DNA of 64,000 nt from assembly GCF_002575655.3 (NCBI RefSeq), contig NC_053037.3, positions 451,949,793-452,013,792 of the forward strand, written 5' to 3'. Under the pieces are notes generated by a model that saw only the letters and a program-made list of their open reading frames with translations, made no database searches and was not told where the DNA came from. The position numbers and the translations under genes were made by a program. The stretch comes from Aegilops tauschii subsp. strangulata (Eukaryota > Streptophyta > Magnoliopsida > Poales > Poaceae). Of this stretch, positions 45,894 to 56,166 are shown piece after piece; within the stretch, counting starts at the first letter, position 1; each line of letters begins with the position of its first letter.

Positions 45894-46913
45894 GAAAAAA
45901 ATCAATGTCGGTTTAAGATTTATGACGAACAGGCATAAATCGACGCAAGGTCAGAAGCAGAAACAGAGGCATGTACACTTTGTCAAACCGGAGTCTGACA
46001 TTATTAAACCGGAATCTAGCATTGGAGGAGTTACAAAGATAACGAATTGGCAGCTTAAGAGGGGACTAATGGTACCTACCGAATTATCATTTTCTAAAAA
46101 GTTAAACCGCCCATATCAGTGCGGAAGGTACAGATCTGAGATGACTAAGTGATGAAAAATAGGTTTCACAGATTGATATGATAATTTCAGATCTGCGGTA
46201 CGACAGAAAATTAGAATATATTCAGACCTAAATTTCAGGTGCTCAAACAGTTCATCAAGTTCAGATGAGTTTGTCTATATGAAAGGGATGCTCTAATGAG
46301 GAAAAAAGGAACTATAACTACGACGGCACAGGAAAATATCAGATCTAACTTGCCATTTACGCTACTGAGAAGAACAGGGAAGAACAGCTCTAGAACTTCG
46401 GTGAACTCCGATGAACACAAACCCTAATGACAAGATCTAGGGTGAAAGGAGAGAAGACTTACCAGTATCACATGAATAGCTGAGAGGAGCCGCGGCTTTC
46501 TGGTTCGATCAGGGTGATGCAGCGGCCGTTGTTGGGGCAGAAGCGAAGGTCGACGGCGGCGGCAGAGCTCGAACGTTCGGTCGGTGCAAGGAAGAGGACG
46601 ATGTGAAGGGGCACGAAGGGGAAAAGTGAAAATGACCCTTGGCCTTATTTATAAGGTGAATGGATGAGTGACAGGCGCGAGAACCGAGGAGCCCAAAGAT
46701 TGGATATGTGACACAGCGGTCGCCTCGATTGTCAGAGGCTCATTAATGAAGGTCAGATATATACAATCTTTAAATAACAGGTGACGTCATGGCGGTTTAT
46801 CATGATCCTAGAAGATGACGTCATGGCGGTTTACAAGATTTACGTGCTGAAGGAGGAATTTTCCTAAGTGTTGAAGATTGACATGAACCAGTTCAAATCA
46901 ATCTGGGCCCTAA
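45894..46913. other. Intron/leader of the truncated antisense gene and 3' internal region of third Gypsy
   Basis: No coding frame of note. 46480-46640 is GC-rich (leader of the antisense gene on the minus strand, with a TATA-like ttataa near 46650). 46785-46830 carries a direct repeat of gatgacgtcatggcggttta-type phrases (46781-46801 and 46813-46834). The polypurine tract before the LTR is weak. Confidence 0.45.
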
Positions 46914-47437
46914 TGTTGGGGATATTACTGCTGGGTATAAACCGGCCAGGAGAGGCCGGGTTATCCCCATAATGAGTTATTATATTTGAAGCCCATGAAG
47001 ACAAGGATTGTGGCGCTTTACGAAGGCCCAGGGCCCAAAGGCGGATTAAGGCCTGCAGACATAAACCGACATTGATATGTAAACTTGTGTTGTAAGATAG
47101 GAAGAGTAGAGACCGGGCCGGACACATTTATGAGCCGGCCTCGGGATTCTGTAAACCGACAAGCGTCAACCCATGTATATAAGGGGACAACCCGGCGGCG
47201 GTTTAGGGACAACAATCAACAACTCGAGAGCCAGGCATAGCGGATTCGCTCCCTTGTCATCGAAACCCTAGAAATTCCACAACAACTGGATTAGGCCTTT
47301 ACCTTCACCGCAAGGGGCTGAACCAGTATAAACTTCTTGCGTCCTTTGTCCGCTTTAACCCCTTTAAGCCAACCCGTCGCGATGGCTCCATGACTAAGTC
47401 ATTTCCCTAGGACATCTGTCGTGACAAAACCACGACA
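46914..47437 (+). repeat. 3' LTR of third Gypsy
   Basis: 524 bp, TGTTGGGG to CACGACA, followed by ACTTA (47438-47442). Confidence 0.9.
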
Positions 47438-47442
47438 ACTTA

Positions 47443-47790
47443 TTTCATTGTTCTATAGTTGATAACCCAGTAAATGACGCGTTCGTGGTTGACTATTGCC
47501 ACACATTCCCTTCAAATCTCTGCCCATTCCTTGTAAAAGGCTTGAGAATTTACTAAATACCACGAGTATGGTTTTTCTAGACCGTTCTTGTGCACCATTT
47601 CAAGCACCAATTGTTTGAATTTGAATTATGTGCACTAATGCCTACAAAATGCACATAATCCCCTAAATATTGTAAATGAACCCAGAAAAGTGTCAAATTT
47701 GAACACGGTGATTAGCAGGGTTTATGTTCATCGTAGAAAAAACTCCTGGATGAAGGACAAAGGAAATTTGGATTCCCATTCAATCTTGAT
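47443..47790. repeat. Tandem array of ~505-bp units, continuation
   Basis: Resumes the unit broken at 40282; anchor aaaaggcttgagaatttact near 47534 and tttggattcccattcaatct near 47768. Removing 7160 bp of the insertion puts the anchor 503 bp after the previous one. Confidence 0.85.
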
Positions 47791-48229
47791 GATTTACTAT
47801 CGCACACGATTCATCTCTGTTGCCTCTGCGAACCGTGTGTGTTCACTCACACATGCAAAGAAAAAGAAAAACCTCGCCCACTTTGTCCCCACCCACTCGC
47901 CGCGGACTCCTCCGCAACTCTGCACCTCATCGACTTCTCTATCGCGGCAGCCATCCTAAGCTCGACGGCTGTTGTCGGCGGGCGTAGGTCGTGCTCCAAA
48001 TGGCACGGGATTTCGCCCCTACCGCTTTTCGCCGCCTATCTGCACAGACATTCTAGACTCTGGTCGACTGGGGTTTTCTGCGGGATTGGGCCGGGGATTT
48101 TTCTCATGAAGAAGGTAATCAACTTAGAGAAATATTCACTCATCTCTTATCGCAATTCGTCCATTGCTGTTAATCAACCGGCGGAAATCACCGTGGAATC
48201 AGTTTTGTTCTAGCTGATTCGTGGGTGTT

Positions 48230-49637
48230 CATTCATGTGTCCATAGTGCGAGCACAAATCGGGCAAGTGTGGTCGTGGTCAGTCGGAAACAAAGTTCTAT
48301 CTCACCATTCCGGATGACTTCAGGGATCGCTCGGTATGTTCAATCTCAACCTACCACGGTCGGCATGGCCTAAATTTGTGAACATATACCGTCTGTTGTT
48401 ACATTATCTATATATTTGCATCAAATCTTTGTTACATTATCTATTTTTAATTCTATATTTTTGTACTTTGCTTTCATCTATATATTGATCTGTTCTACTA
48501 GTTACTCCCATATTTGCATCTTACTCTGTTATTTCAATATATCTAATTTACGATCTTAATTTTCATTTCAAGCAGTACATCCCTTGCTTTGCAAGAACAG
48601 GAGTAGAAGGAAATCTTGGGCTTTACTTTGTTGATGACTCCCAGGATGTTATATTGACAATGCAGCATGGATTTACAATGACGGTTAGCGTAAAACTTGA
48701 TAAAGATGGTCACTCCTATTTTAATGCGGACCTTTGGAGAAAAATTTCTAAGTGTTAGGAACTGAAAGCTGGCAATAAAATTCTAGTGCGTGCACCACAG
48801 CCTGGTCTAATTAACATGGATGTTTACTTCCCCAACGTCATCAGCCGATCAAAGTCTGATCGAGGTTAGTGTCCTTTCAACTTTATCCATGCTGCCATAT
48901 TACTTAGCAAAATCGGGGTATTTGTTCTAACTAATTGATCACTATTTAAGCAACCAATTGTGGTTTCATATTCTGACTCCGTTCCTAGGCAGTAACAAAT
49001 TCTATTTACCAATTTATGCGCACTATATATTCTTCTGCCATGTTCTGAATAAATAATACCTTTCCACCTTTTAAGCACGATATGTTGGATGCATAGTGAA
49101 TGATCTGTATGTTACTAAGCGTACCAAATTTCACTGGAAGGACTTGCAGCATGTCATAAACTTTGTTGATAATCTGACAGAGATAGCACAGAGTATGAAC
49201 GCTGGATTTTGGATGGGATTAATTAGATCTATGGTGCACACATTGAACAAGACCAATTGTGTGCACAAAACGCTGGTAAAAAGTCTTATTTTAATGTTGA
49301 TGCTCATAAACTATATATATCTTCAACGATATGTTAAAATTAGTTTTTATTCTACATGTCAACAGAAATTGTCCGTTGTAGCAGTTCCTGGATCGATTTC
49401 CCGGCGTGGTCGAATTACACTTGTGCCTGCTAATAACGCCATAGTGATTGCAAGGTACTGCATTTCCCGCAGGAATGGAACCATTCAAATTAATAGTTCT
49501 CGCTTGTCGTGGCAATGCATCCATATTGGAAAATTGGAGACACTGTTCTACTCATGCTCTACCAAGGCACAAGAGGGCTCTTCCTTTTCATTGACGAGAT
49601 GCCGTGTCACCGTGATCATGCTGCTTCCAGCGGATAG
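48230..49637 (+). pseudogene. B3-like (REM-type) gene on the right arm of CACTA Z, degenerate
   Basis: Exons inferred from GT/AG borders: about 48230-48332 (CEHKSGKCGRG, then ETKFYLTIPDDFRDRS, one TAG); about 48575-48866 (YIPCFARTGVEGNLGLYF, then VSVKLDKDGHSYFNADLWRK, a TAG, then ELKAGNKILVRAP); 49079-49275 (IVNDLYVTKRTKFHWKDLQH); and 49367-49637 (VVAVPGSISRRGRITLVPAN, QINSSRLSWQCIHIG, then after a frameshift KIGDTVLLMLYQGTRGLFLF), ending TAG 49635-49637. The Cys/His start, a K/F-x-x-x-x-P-x-x-F opening, a W-centred strand and a final G-D-x-x-L-x-L strand fit REM-type B3 proteins with two domains. A leader exon with GTAATC donor may lie at 47859-48113. Degenerate; role in the transposon unknown. 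Confidence 0.45.
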
Positions 49638-49679
49638 TTGTGGTTGTTGGCCCTCAACCTCTTAAAATGTGCTAGCTGT

Positions 49680-50620
49680 TACTATGTTAAGTATGTAGAT
49701 ATGGACCATATGGTTGTTGGCCCTTAGCCTCTTAAAATGGGATAGTTGTCACTATGTTAAGTGTGTAGATATGGACCATATGATTGTCAAAACCGTGTTA
49801 CGAAGATCCTCCTTTTGTCAAATAGTGTAACCACTATATATATGTTACTCAAATGTTGTTACCCAAGTTCTTAAATTTTCATGGAAAGTATTAGTATTGT
49901 ACACAGTTCATTGAGTTTAAGCGTGTGCCCGATGTCCGGAAGGCATTTGCATATTAACTGTCCATATTGCAAATTCACACACATGTTAACATAAGGAAAC
50001 GTATGTGTAACTTACTAATCATCGCACACGAGTACTCACAGACGCATCGTGTGCGATACTCCTAGCCACTGAAGGCAACTAGTTTGCTTTTTTCCAAGAT
50101 TTTATACACACAAAATCGCACACGAACTAACTGTATTAACCGTCTGTGTTGTAATTTGTCATCGCAAATAATTCATCCGAGTCGGCTGTTTGCCATGTAT
50201 CACACACATCTTGTTTACACGACTCGATTATGTTCTTTTGGCTCATCGCAAACAGTTCATCCATGTGAACTGTATGCCGCATATCACACACGTCTTGTTA
50301 AGTCGAACCGTTTCTGTTGTGTTCCCTAATCGAAATAGTTCGTCCAAGTGAACCATATGCCATATATCGCACACACATTGATATGGCTGCCCTTTTCTGT
50401 TGTTCTACCTATTGCAAACAGTTCGAATGGATTAACTGTGTGCCCTGCACCGCACACGCAACTAAAATCTAAACCGTGTTTGATGGCTCCGCCATCGTAA
50501 ACATTTTGCACCTTTTTTGATGGGTTTTTTTACACCACCGTTTGCGATTATTGCATCGCACACAGTTTCGTCGAAGGGTCTCTGATCGTAGTGTCGCGTT
50601 AGCAGTGTCCTGCAGTAGTG
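49680..50620. repeat. Right subterminal repeat field of CACTA Z
   Basis: 49680-49790 contains two copies of a ~74-bp unit (gttgttggccct.a.cctctt, near 49643 and 49707). From 49990 on, variants of tcgcacacg, cgcaaa.agttc, gtgaac.gt.tgcc and tatcacacac follow one another, mirroring 14046-14640. The end is GCAGTAGTG at 50612-50620. Confidence 0.7.
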
Positions 50621-50623
50621 AGG
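50621..50623. repeat. 3-bp target duplication AGG, right copy (CACTA Z)
   Basis: Matches AGG at 14014-14016. Three bases match by chance in 1 of 64 random pairs, so the call leans on the CACT/AGTG ends as well. Confidence 0.6.
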
Positions 50624-50999
50624 GCTAACCTTTCTTGAACTATGTTGAAGTGTTGTCGGTTCTGTATATTATTTTAGGTGGCGTGTTTATTTGCACTGGT
50701 GGTGTCCTTTGATGCCCAGTGTATGTAATCTGCTGTCTGGTTGCGCTTTATTATCGCTGGCGGCAAAATTTTATGCCCAATGTACGTAATATGCAGTAAT
50801 TTGTTTGTTGTATAGTCTAGGTATATTCTTCGTCATGATACTATAATTTAATTTGTGTATATGCCGTCGTCGCTCCCTGAGAAGGTCGTAAGCTTTGACG
50901 GAGCGCAATGGGCCTAAACGTTTGGTTTATTATATATAAAAATTACGGTACTAAAACTGGTCGGCCGCCAATCGTTGTAAATGGGCCGAAATGTGGGCC

Positions 51000-51850
51000 T
51001 ACAATTATGTCCGGCCAATAGCAGGCCTAGACGTAAACTCACCAACTATTAGTTTCGCGCCTTTAACAGGTCGAGTAAACCAGTTGCCTAAGTTGGGCCA
51101 GAAAAAAGAATGGGCTTTTAAAAGTTCGATAAGTAGATTGGGCCTGAACAGTGTTGGAGGCCCATGATTGGCTCAACCACAAGACGGGCCATTAACGGGC
51201 CAAAATATTTGTCGGACCACATTTGGCCAAATAACATAATGGGTCATAAGCAGGCCGGATGCAAAGCAGGCCATCATTAGGCCCAATTATCTCACATGCC
51301 TTTAATGGGCCAATAGTCAGGTTGGGCTAAAATATATCCACGAAGACTACGGGCCTTTAAGGGGCCAAAAGCCACTTTGGCCTAGAAATAGGCCCGCATG
51401 CAGCATAGGCCGTTAAATGGCTGAAAGTGAAACCGGGCCAACAACAGCCCATATGTACCAATGGCCATTAACAAGCCAAAAGTAATATCGGGCTGAAATA
51501 TTACATGGGCCTTTAAGAGGCCGTACTTCAAATGGGCCCCCAATGGGGCTGAAAGCATAGTGCCTGTTAACGGGCCAGATCATATATGGGCCATAATTTG
51601 GCCCAAAGAATGTCAGGTAGTTAACGGGCAGGATCCTATATGGGCCGTCATTTGGCCCAAAACATGGTAGGCTATTAATGGGCCGGATCTAATGTGGGCT
51701 GTCATTTGGCCCAAAATGTGACCGACATCTAACGGGCTGGATCTTATGTGGGTCGTAATTTGGACCAAACCATGGCAGGCTGTTAACGGGTCGGCCAGTA
51801 GAGTATGACAAAATCTTGTGGGCCCTTGGATGGGCCAGCCTTTTTATCTT
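51000..51850. repeat. ~60-bp subterminal repeats of CACTA Y
   Basis: The core (gttaacgggcc...atatgggcc.t.atttggcccaaaa) recurs at about 60-bp spacing between 51560 and 51790, and more loosely as gggcc/ggccca words from 51000. Such GGGCC-rich subterminal arrays are typical of CACTA ends. Confidence 0.75.
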
Positions 51851-52299
51851 TAATGGGCTACTGTTGGGCCCTGCCACGTGTCGAGGTAACATAGGCATGT
51901 CCCCTCGAATGTACGGATGACATTTGTCCCAACGCTAAGTCGACACGTGGATCCTCCGGCGAATGAGAATTTTACACGTGGAAAATCCCCATTGGTCTGG
52001 GCTGTTAACGGGTTATTGGATCCAAACCGGAAGTCGATAGCTTAACGGCGACCCATTTCAGTGGATGCCACATGTCGGTTACCCTTGACGAAAACACTTC
52101 CATGACGCGCCATTTATCGTCATGGAAGTGGACACTTCTGTGATGATAATTTTGGTATTGTCATGGAACACTTCTACGACAGCACAGGTATGACTATCTT
52201 GATTCTGTCATAAAATCGTCATGGATGTACATGCATGACAGAAAACATGACCTACTATGACAAACACGTATCATCACGGAAGTGTTTTTTTTGTAGTGC

Positions 52300-52855
52300 G
52301 AGTCTTGAGATGAATCTACTCAGAGCTGCCAGACAGCCTGTGAGGCGCTGCACATCATGGAGACGCTCTGGTTGTTTCATTCGGATGATAGCCCCTATCT
52401 TCTTAGGGTTGGCATCGATCCCTCGTTAGGAAGCGAGGAAACCGAGTAACTTGCCTGCGGGTACGCCGAAGTACACTTAGTCGGGTTGAGTTTGATGCCG
52501 AAAGTGCGTAAGTTTGCGAAGGTCTCGACGAGGTCAGACAGGAGGTCGGAACCTTTCCTGGACTTGACCACGATGTCATCCATATAGGCCTCCATGTTTC
52601 GACTGATTTGTTTTCGCAAGCACTTCTAAATCATGCGCTGAAACGTGGCCCCAGCATTTTTCAACCCGAATGGCATAGTGATATAGCAAAAACGCCCGAA
52701 TGGGATGATGAAAGATGGTTTTATTTCATCGGGACCGTACATTCGGATCTGGTGGTACCCGGAGTACGCATCCAGAAACGATAACCGCTCACACCCGGCA
52801 GTAGAATCTACTATCTGATCTATGCGAGGGAAAGGGAAATGATCCTTTGGGTAGG
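52300..52855 (-). pseudogene. Reverse transcriptase fragment of the Gypsy remnant
   Basis: Read on the minus strand: DHFPFPRIDQIVDSTAGCER, FLDAYSGYHQIRMYGPDEI, FIIPFGRFCYITMPFGLKNA, catalytic YMDD (52586-52575), then TFGIKLNPTKC and a frameshift. A TAG interrupts RMI*KCLRKQ. The 5' fingers region of RT is missing: the frame comes directly from gag sequence near 52855-52870. The 3' part is cut by the CACTA Y end. Confidence 0.85.
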
Positions 52856-52869
52856 CCGATTGATGTGCT

Positions 52870-54540
52870 CAAAATCAATACACATTCAAAGATATTAGCT
52901 ATCTCCATAGCCCGTCTGAGAGTCAGGGTCTCAGTTCGGCCGAACTTCATGTTCAGCTCACAACATTTGACTCCAGCCTTGAAGGCGCAGATCGCCTGGT
53001 GCTCGGTGACGTTCTCCACCGTAAGGTGGTCCACCGTTGAATGAACTCGTGGAGAGTCTTGTTCCGCCTCTATACACAGTGTTGCAACTCGGCCAGACCA
53101 CCTGGTCTCTTGTAAGTGCCTTCAAAAGTTTTGACGAACACTCTCGCCAAATCATCCCAACAGAATATGCTGCCCGGCGGGAGCTGTGTCAGCCAAGCCC
53201 GAGCGGAGCCCTCGAGCATCAGCGGTAGGTGCTTTATGGCCACATTGTCGTTGCCGCCGCTGATCTGGACCGCCACTCAGTAATCTTCTAGCCAGATCTC
53301 TGGCTTGGACTCGCCGGTGAACTTGCTGATCCCAGTAGCCAACCTGAAGTTGCTGGGAATCTCTGTTGCCCATATGTAATGACTAAAACACTCGGGACCT
53401 GATGGTACGGAACCACTCGGAACATCGGGATCTTGTCCTTCTCGCAAGGCCTGGCCCCTGTCGACCAGGTTCTAAGTGAGAACGGATCTCGCATTGAACT
53501 GCGGGTCTCGGGTGTCCCTCGTGTGATGAGTGGGACTTGGCCTACGATCGTTGTCGTGCGTTCGTCTGTCGTCGTAGGGCTGACGCTCATATGCGCCATC
53601 TCACGGTGGAGGCATCAGGGCATGATCGTAGTCGTCGTGACGCCAGGGTGATGCAACTCAACCGCGCCTCCAATCTTCGTAGTGATCTCTTGAGGAGGAT
53701 GTGGCTCGGCGCCTGCCGAAGCCGAGCGGGCTATGAGCCGACTGAACGGTCTCTGTGTGCACTGATGAGCTGTGGATACGGTCTCTGGACTGGACACGAC
53801 CACATTTTGCGACAGCGCCGTCTTTAGGAGTGCTTGGATCTGCCAAATCCCCTCTCCAGCTGCTGAGCCAGAGGGCTGGATGGAATCCATGATCCGAGTG
53901 GCGGCTGCCACATTTTGTAGCGGAGTATTGAGGACTTGATACTTACGAGGCTGGTCACTCGAGAAGAGCTGACGCTTATGCCGACTGGAACTGGGTTGAC
54001 GGGCTCGCGGTCGTCCAGCTCCCTCTGAAGCCGTTCGAGGCGATCGCGCTTGGCCAGGGTGGCCAGGCAAGTCGACTCCATGGCCAATGCCTCAAGGGTC
54101 GCCTCGATGATGGGGGTGTTCAGGAGCCGCTCGTTCCTGCGATGGAGCTCGTCTTGCTGCTCCCGGGTGAGAGCCTGAGGCACGTACGGCTCGTGGCCCG
54201 TGGTGTCACCGTCAGTGTTGCCGTGCGACGGCGTCTACTCCAACGTCGGCGCGGAGCTTGGGAGGTAGTCGAGGAGCGGATGCAGATTGTGGTCTGCATT
54301 GACGACATCTGGAAGACGGAACATGTGCTGGGCTCGTGGTTCGTGGATGGCAGGTATGGTTTCCTCCTCCGACGTCTTAGTCATGTGGGGGTGCCAGATC
54401 TGGAGTTCGATGGCGTGTCCGGAGTGTTGCTCCGGTCTGATTCGTTCAACGGCAATGGTTTCGCCTTTGGCGAGCCACCTTGGAGGTCCGCAAAGCTGCA
54501 TATCAGCGATGGAGCCGTGTTGAGCTCGGGTGAGAAGGTG
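52870..54540 (-). pseudogene. Gag of the Gypsy remnant
   Basis: Minus-strand, one frame for 54540-53830: PPRWLAKGETIAVERIRPEQ, HEPRAQHMFRLPDVVNADHN, a TAG at 54235-54237, then HEPYVPQALTREQQDELHRR and a coiled-coil-like stretch to LQRELDDREPVNPV. Frameshifts follow (53615-53830). The Gag core is at 53276-53070 (LPLMLEGSARAWLTQLPPGS, WDDLARVFVKTFEGTYKRPG) and 53034-52870 (ICAFKAGVKCCELNMKFGR). The reading frame is broken several times. Confidence 0.75.
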
Positions 54541-54715
54541 ATCCATCATTTTTTTTCGGTGGCTGCTATGGTGGTGCCGGAAGCAGGTGACGGGCGTTGG
54601 TGTCAAGCTCAAAGACGTTTTACTATCTTTTCAGTTTTGTCATGTCGGTCTTTATGGGACTTGTACTTTAATCTTTATGATATGAACGAGACCCAAGTTA
54701 TCATGAAAAAAAATG
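54541..54715 (+). other. Short A-tailed fragment, possibly a LINE 3' end
   Basis: Starts in ttttttttcgg next to the broken gag N-terminus and ends gatatgaacgagacccaagtt atcatg followed by A8 (54705-54713). The plus-strand 3' A-run after a terminator-like tail (tctttatgggacttgtactt) looks like a truncated LINE or retrotransposed transcript end. No coding evidence. Confidence 0.3.
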
Positions 54716-55961
54716 TGTGGTGCCTCACCCGTATTCCCGAGTCTGACAGCAACGTGTCTCTGATAATTCTCTGTTTTGTCTTCTTCCTTTCGAACGGGAG
54801 CTGCCAATAATGCCGCGAAAAGAAAAAGGGAAACCCGATTGGACGACAGATGCGGATGGATGTAACGCGCATTATTTATTCCTGACAAGATAGCGGATAG
54901 CACATCATGGATAAGCATCTGCAGGTCGCTAGCTGCGAGTTGCGTGCGGCATGAGATGAACGAGGAGCCTTGATTAATCTATCGATTCAGTAGGCCGTCG
55001 TCCCAAAGATGAAAGATTCCAGGGTGGAGAGCGAGGCATCGGGCACCAACCAAAATGAGCCAATCAGCCCAGCCGTGGGGCTTGGTTAGGCCGGCGGGCC
55101 CGCCTCCGCATGTGCAGCGGCGAAGCGTGCGCGCGCGGGGCAAACTTGTGTTGCGCCGTCGTGGTTCTCGGCGAATAATGCACGGGCGGACGGATCGTCC
55201 CCGTCGACGAGGCAGGCAGGGGCAGGGGTCTCCCCGCCGGCGGTCTAAGCTCGGGCTGCCACTCCGGAAGCCAGGCGGCTAGTTGTACACGAATTTCGAC
55301 TCTGAAATCAACGAATTTCAGTTAGTGCTGAACTGACGTTACTGCAAATGTGTGCACTATCATTTTGTTGTTGTTTAATTTGGGACTTACGTGCCGTCTA
55401 CTACTCCTGATCGATCGTGGCAGAATAGTTTGTTCCGTATAACCGGACTGACATACCATACTGCTCTAGTACTACTATATGATTTACGTTGTCCTTGCGG
55501 CTCTGCTAGTCTAATGCCACTTGCATGTACGGGCCCTTCCAGCTTATCGCGCTAATAGTAGCTTACAGATTACTACTGCTCCCCTTACAGCTTGTACGGT
55601 GTACTACAATGTAATTGCACGGTGTCTGGCCAAGTACATACAAGCAGCGAGTAAACAAGTGAGTCGTGGACACGCACGCACGCATCGTGGGCTGCGCGGC
55701 GTCAGTTGGCACGTCCATGTTATTGTTAATCCTGCATCTCGTGAGGGGGTACAGTGCGTAGACGCAGATCGTAGATGGAAACCGTATGTTGCGAGACCAG
55801 GAGACGACGAAAACCTCGTGCTCGTGGAACCATGGCTCACCGTCACCGTTCACGTCGCCCCGTCGGCCGGGGCAGCACCGGAGCCACCAGACATGCAGCC
55901 TGCTCATCCCACTCTTCGCGGAGCCACCAGATAGCTAGGCTGCCTCGGCTTGACCGCATTC
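54716..55961. other. Unassigned sequence left of the Pack-MULE
   Basis: 55060-55270 is GC-rich with Arg-rich frames in several directions; 55300-55960 is mixed composition. I see no domain, terminal repeat or splice pattern that supports a gene. Confidence 0.4.
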
Positions 55962-55970
55962 GACCTCAGT
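55962..55970. repeat. 9-bp target duplication GACCTCAGT, left copy
   Basis: Exactly repeated at 57497-57505, outside the inverted repeats; nine base pairs is the Mutator duplication size. Confidence 0.95.
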
Positions 55971-56166
55971 GAGTAAATTGCATAGAAGTACCACAATTGG
56001 GGCATTGGAAGCAGATTGGTATCAAGATTGGTAATTTTTACGTGTCCGTATCAACTTTGAGGCGAGGCGTTGCAAAAGAGGCTAAAACAGCTGTTTATAC
56101 GTATTGACACGAAAACTGACCGGTTGGGCCCGCCTGTCAGGTGCTGACGTGGCATGTTTTTTGCAG
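55971..56166. repeat. Left terminal inverted repeat of the Pack-MULE
   Basis: Begins GAGTAAATTGCATAGAAGTA and ends GGCATGTTTTTTGCAG; pairs with 57302-57496. Confidence 0.9.

Larger units (their letters stand above)
40283..47437 (+). mobile_element. Third Gypsy retrotransposon (family unassigned), pol truncated
   Basis: 7155 bp with 524-bp LTRs (40283-40806 and 46914-47437) and ACTTA duplications. The LTR starts TGTTGGGGATATTACTGCTG. The primer region is TTGGCGCCCACCGTGGGGC. Order: gag, protease, RT, then an antisense gene. The RT-RNase H-integrase part and the 3' exons of the antisense gene are missing. I count 23 substitutions between the LTRs (about 4.4%). It sits inside the ~505-bp tandem array. 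Confidence 0.9.
14017..50620. mobile_element. CACTA-type transposon Z carrying B3-like genes, interrupted by three LTR retrotransposons
   Basis: The left end starts CACTGGTACGCATCGGTGCT at 14017; the right end finishes GCAGTAGTG at 50620. The first 21 bp of the two ends agree at 12 positions when one is reverse-complemented, and several mismatches are transitions. AGG flanks both ends. Subterminal regions (14046-14640, 49990-50610) are packed with variants of cgcacac/cacacag and ccgtttg. Inside are an outward-facing pair of degenerate B3-like genes, a basic ORF and a ~505-bp tandem array. No TNP2-type transposase is visible, so Z is probably non-autonomous. Removing the two Gypsy insertions in Z (outer Fatima with its inner passenger, and the third Gypsy) leaves about 10.4 kb. 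Confidence 0.6.
50621..52298 (+). mobile_element. Right arm of CACTA Y, terminus at 52298
   Basis: The end reads gtgttttttttgTAGTG (52282-52298), the reverse complement of CACTACAAAAAAAAC. The final 250 bp have internal phrases tcgtcatggaagt, tgtcatggaacacttctacgac, gcatgacagaaaa. 51000-51850 is a subterminal repeat field. The first 200 bp (50621-50830) show nothing recognisable. Confidence 0.7.
52299..54540 (-). mobile_element. Gypsy retrotransposon remnant, minus strand, internally deleted; interrupted by CACTA Y
   Basis: Minus-strand gag at 54540-52870 and RT at about 52850-52300, with no LTRs in the window. The RT is cut at 52299 where the CACTA terminus begins; its other part is not found left of the nest in the window. 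The gag N-terminus ends abruptly near 54540 at a sequence with a different character. Confidence 0.75.

Noticed and set aside
51890..51985. Pair of cacgtg-type motifs (ccacgtgtcgag, gtcgacacgtgg) as a regulatory site
   Set aside because: They are inverted words within the CACTA Y subterminal field, with no gene nearby to regulate.
54142..54810. 222-codon plus-strand frame
   Set aside because: It lies opposite the gag N-terminus of the minus-strand Gypsy remnant, which has recognisable motifs on the other strand.
55521..55934. 137-codon plus-strand frame next to the Pack-MULE
   Set aside because: No domain, no splice or start context, and an overlapping minus-strand frame of equal quality.
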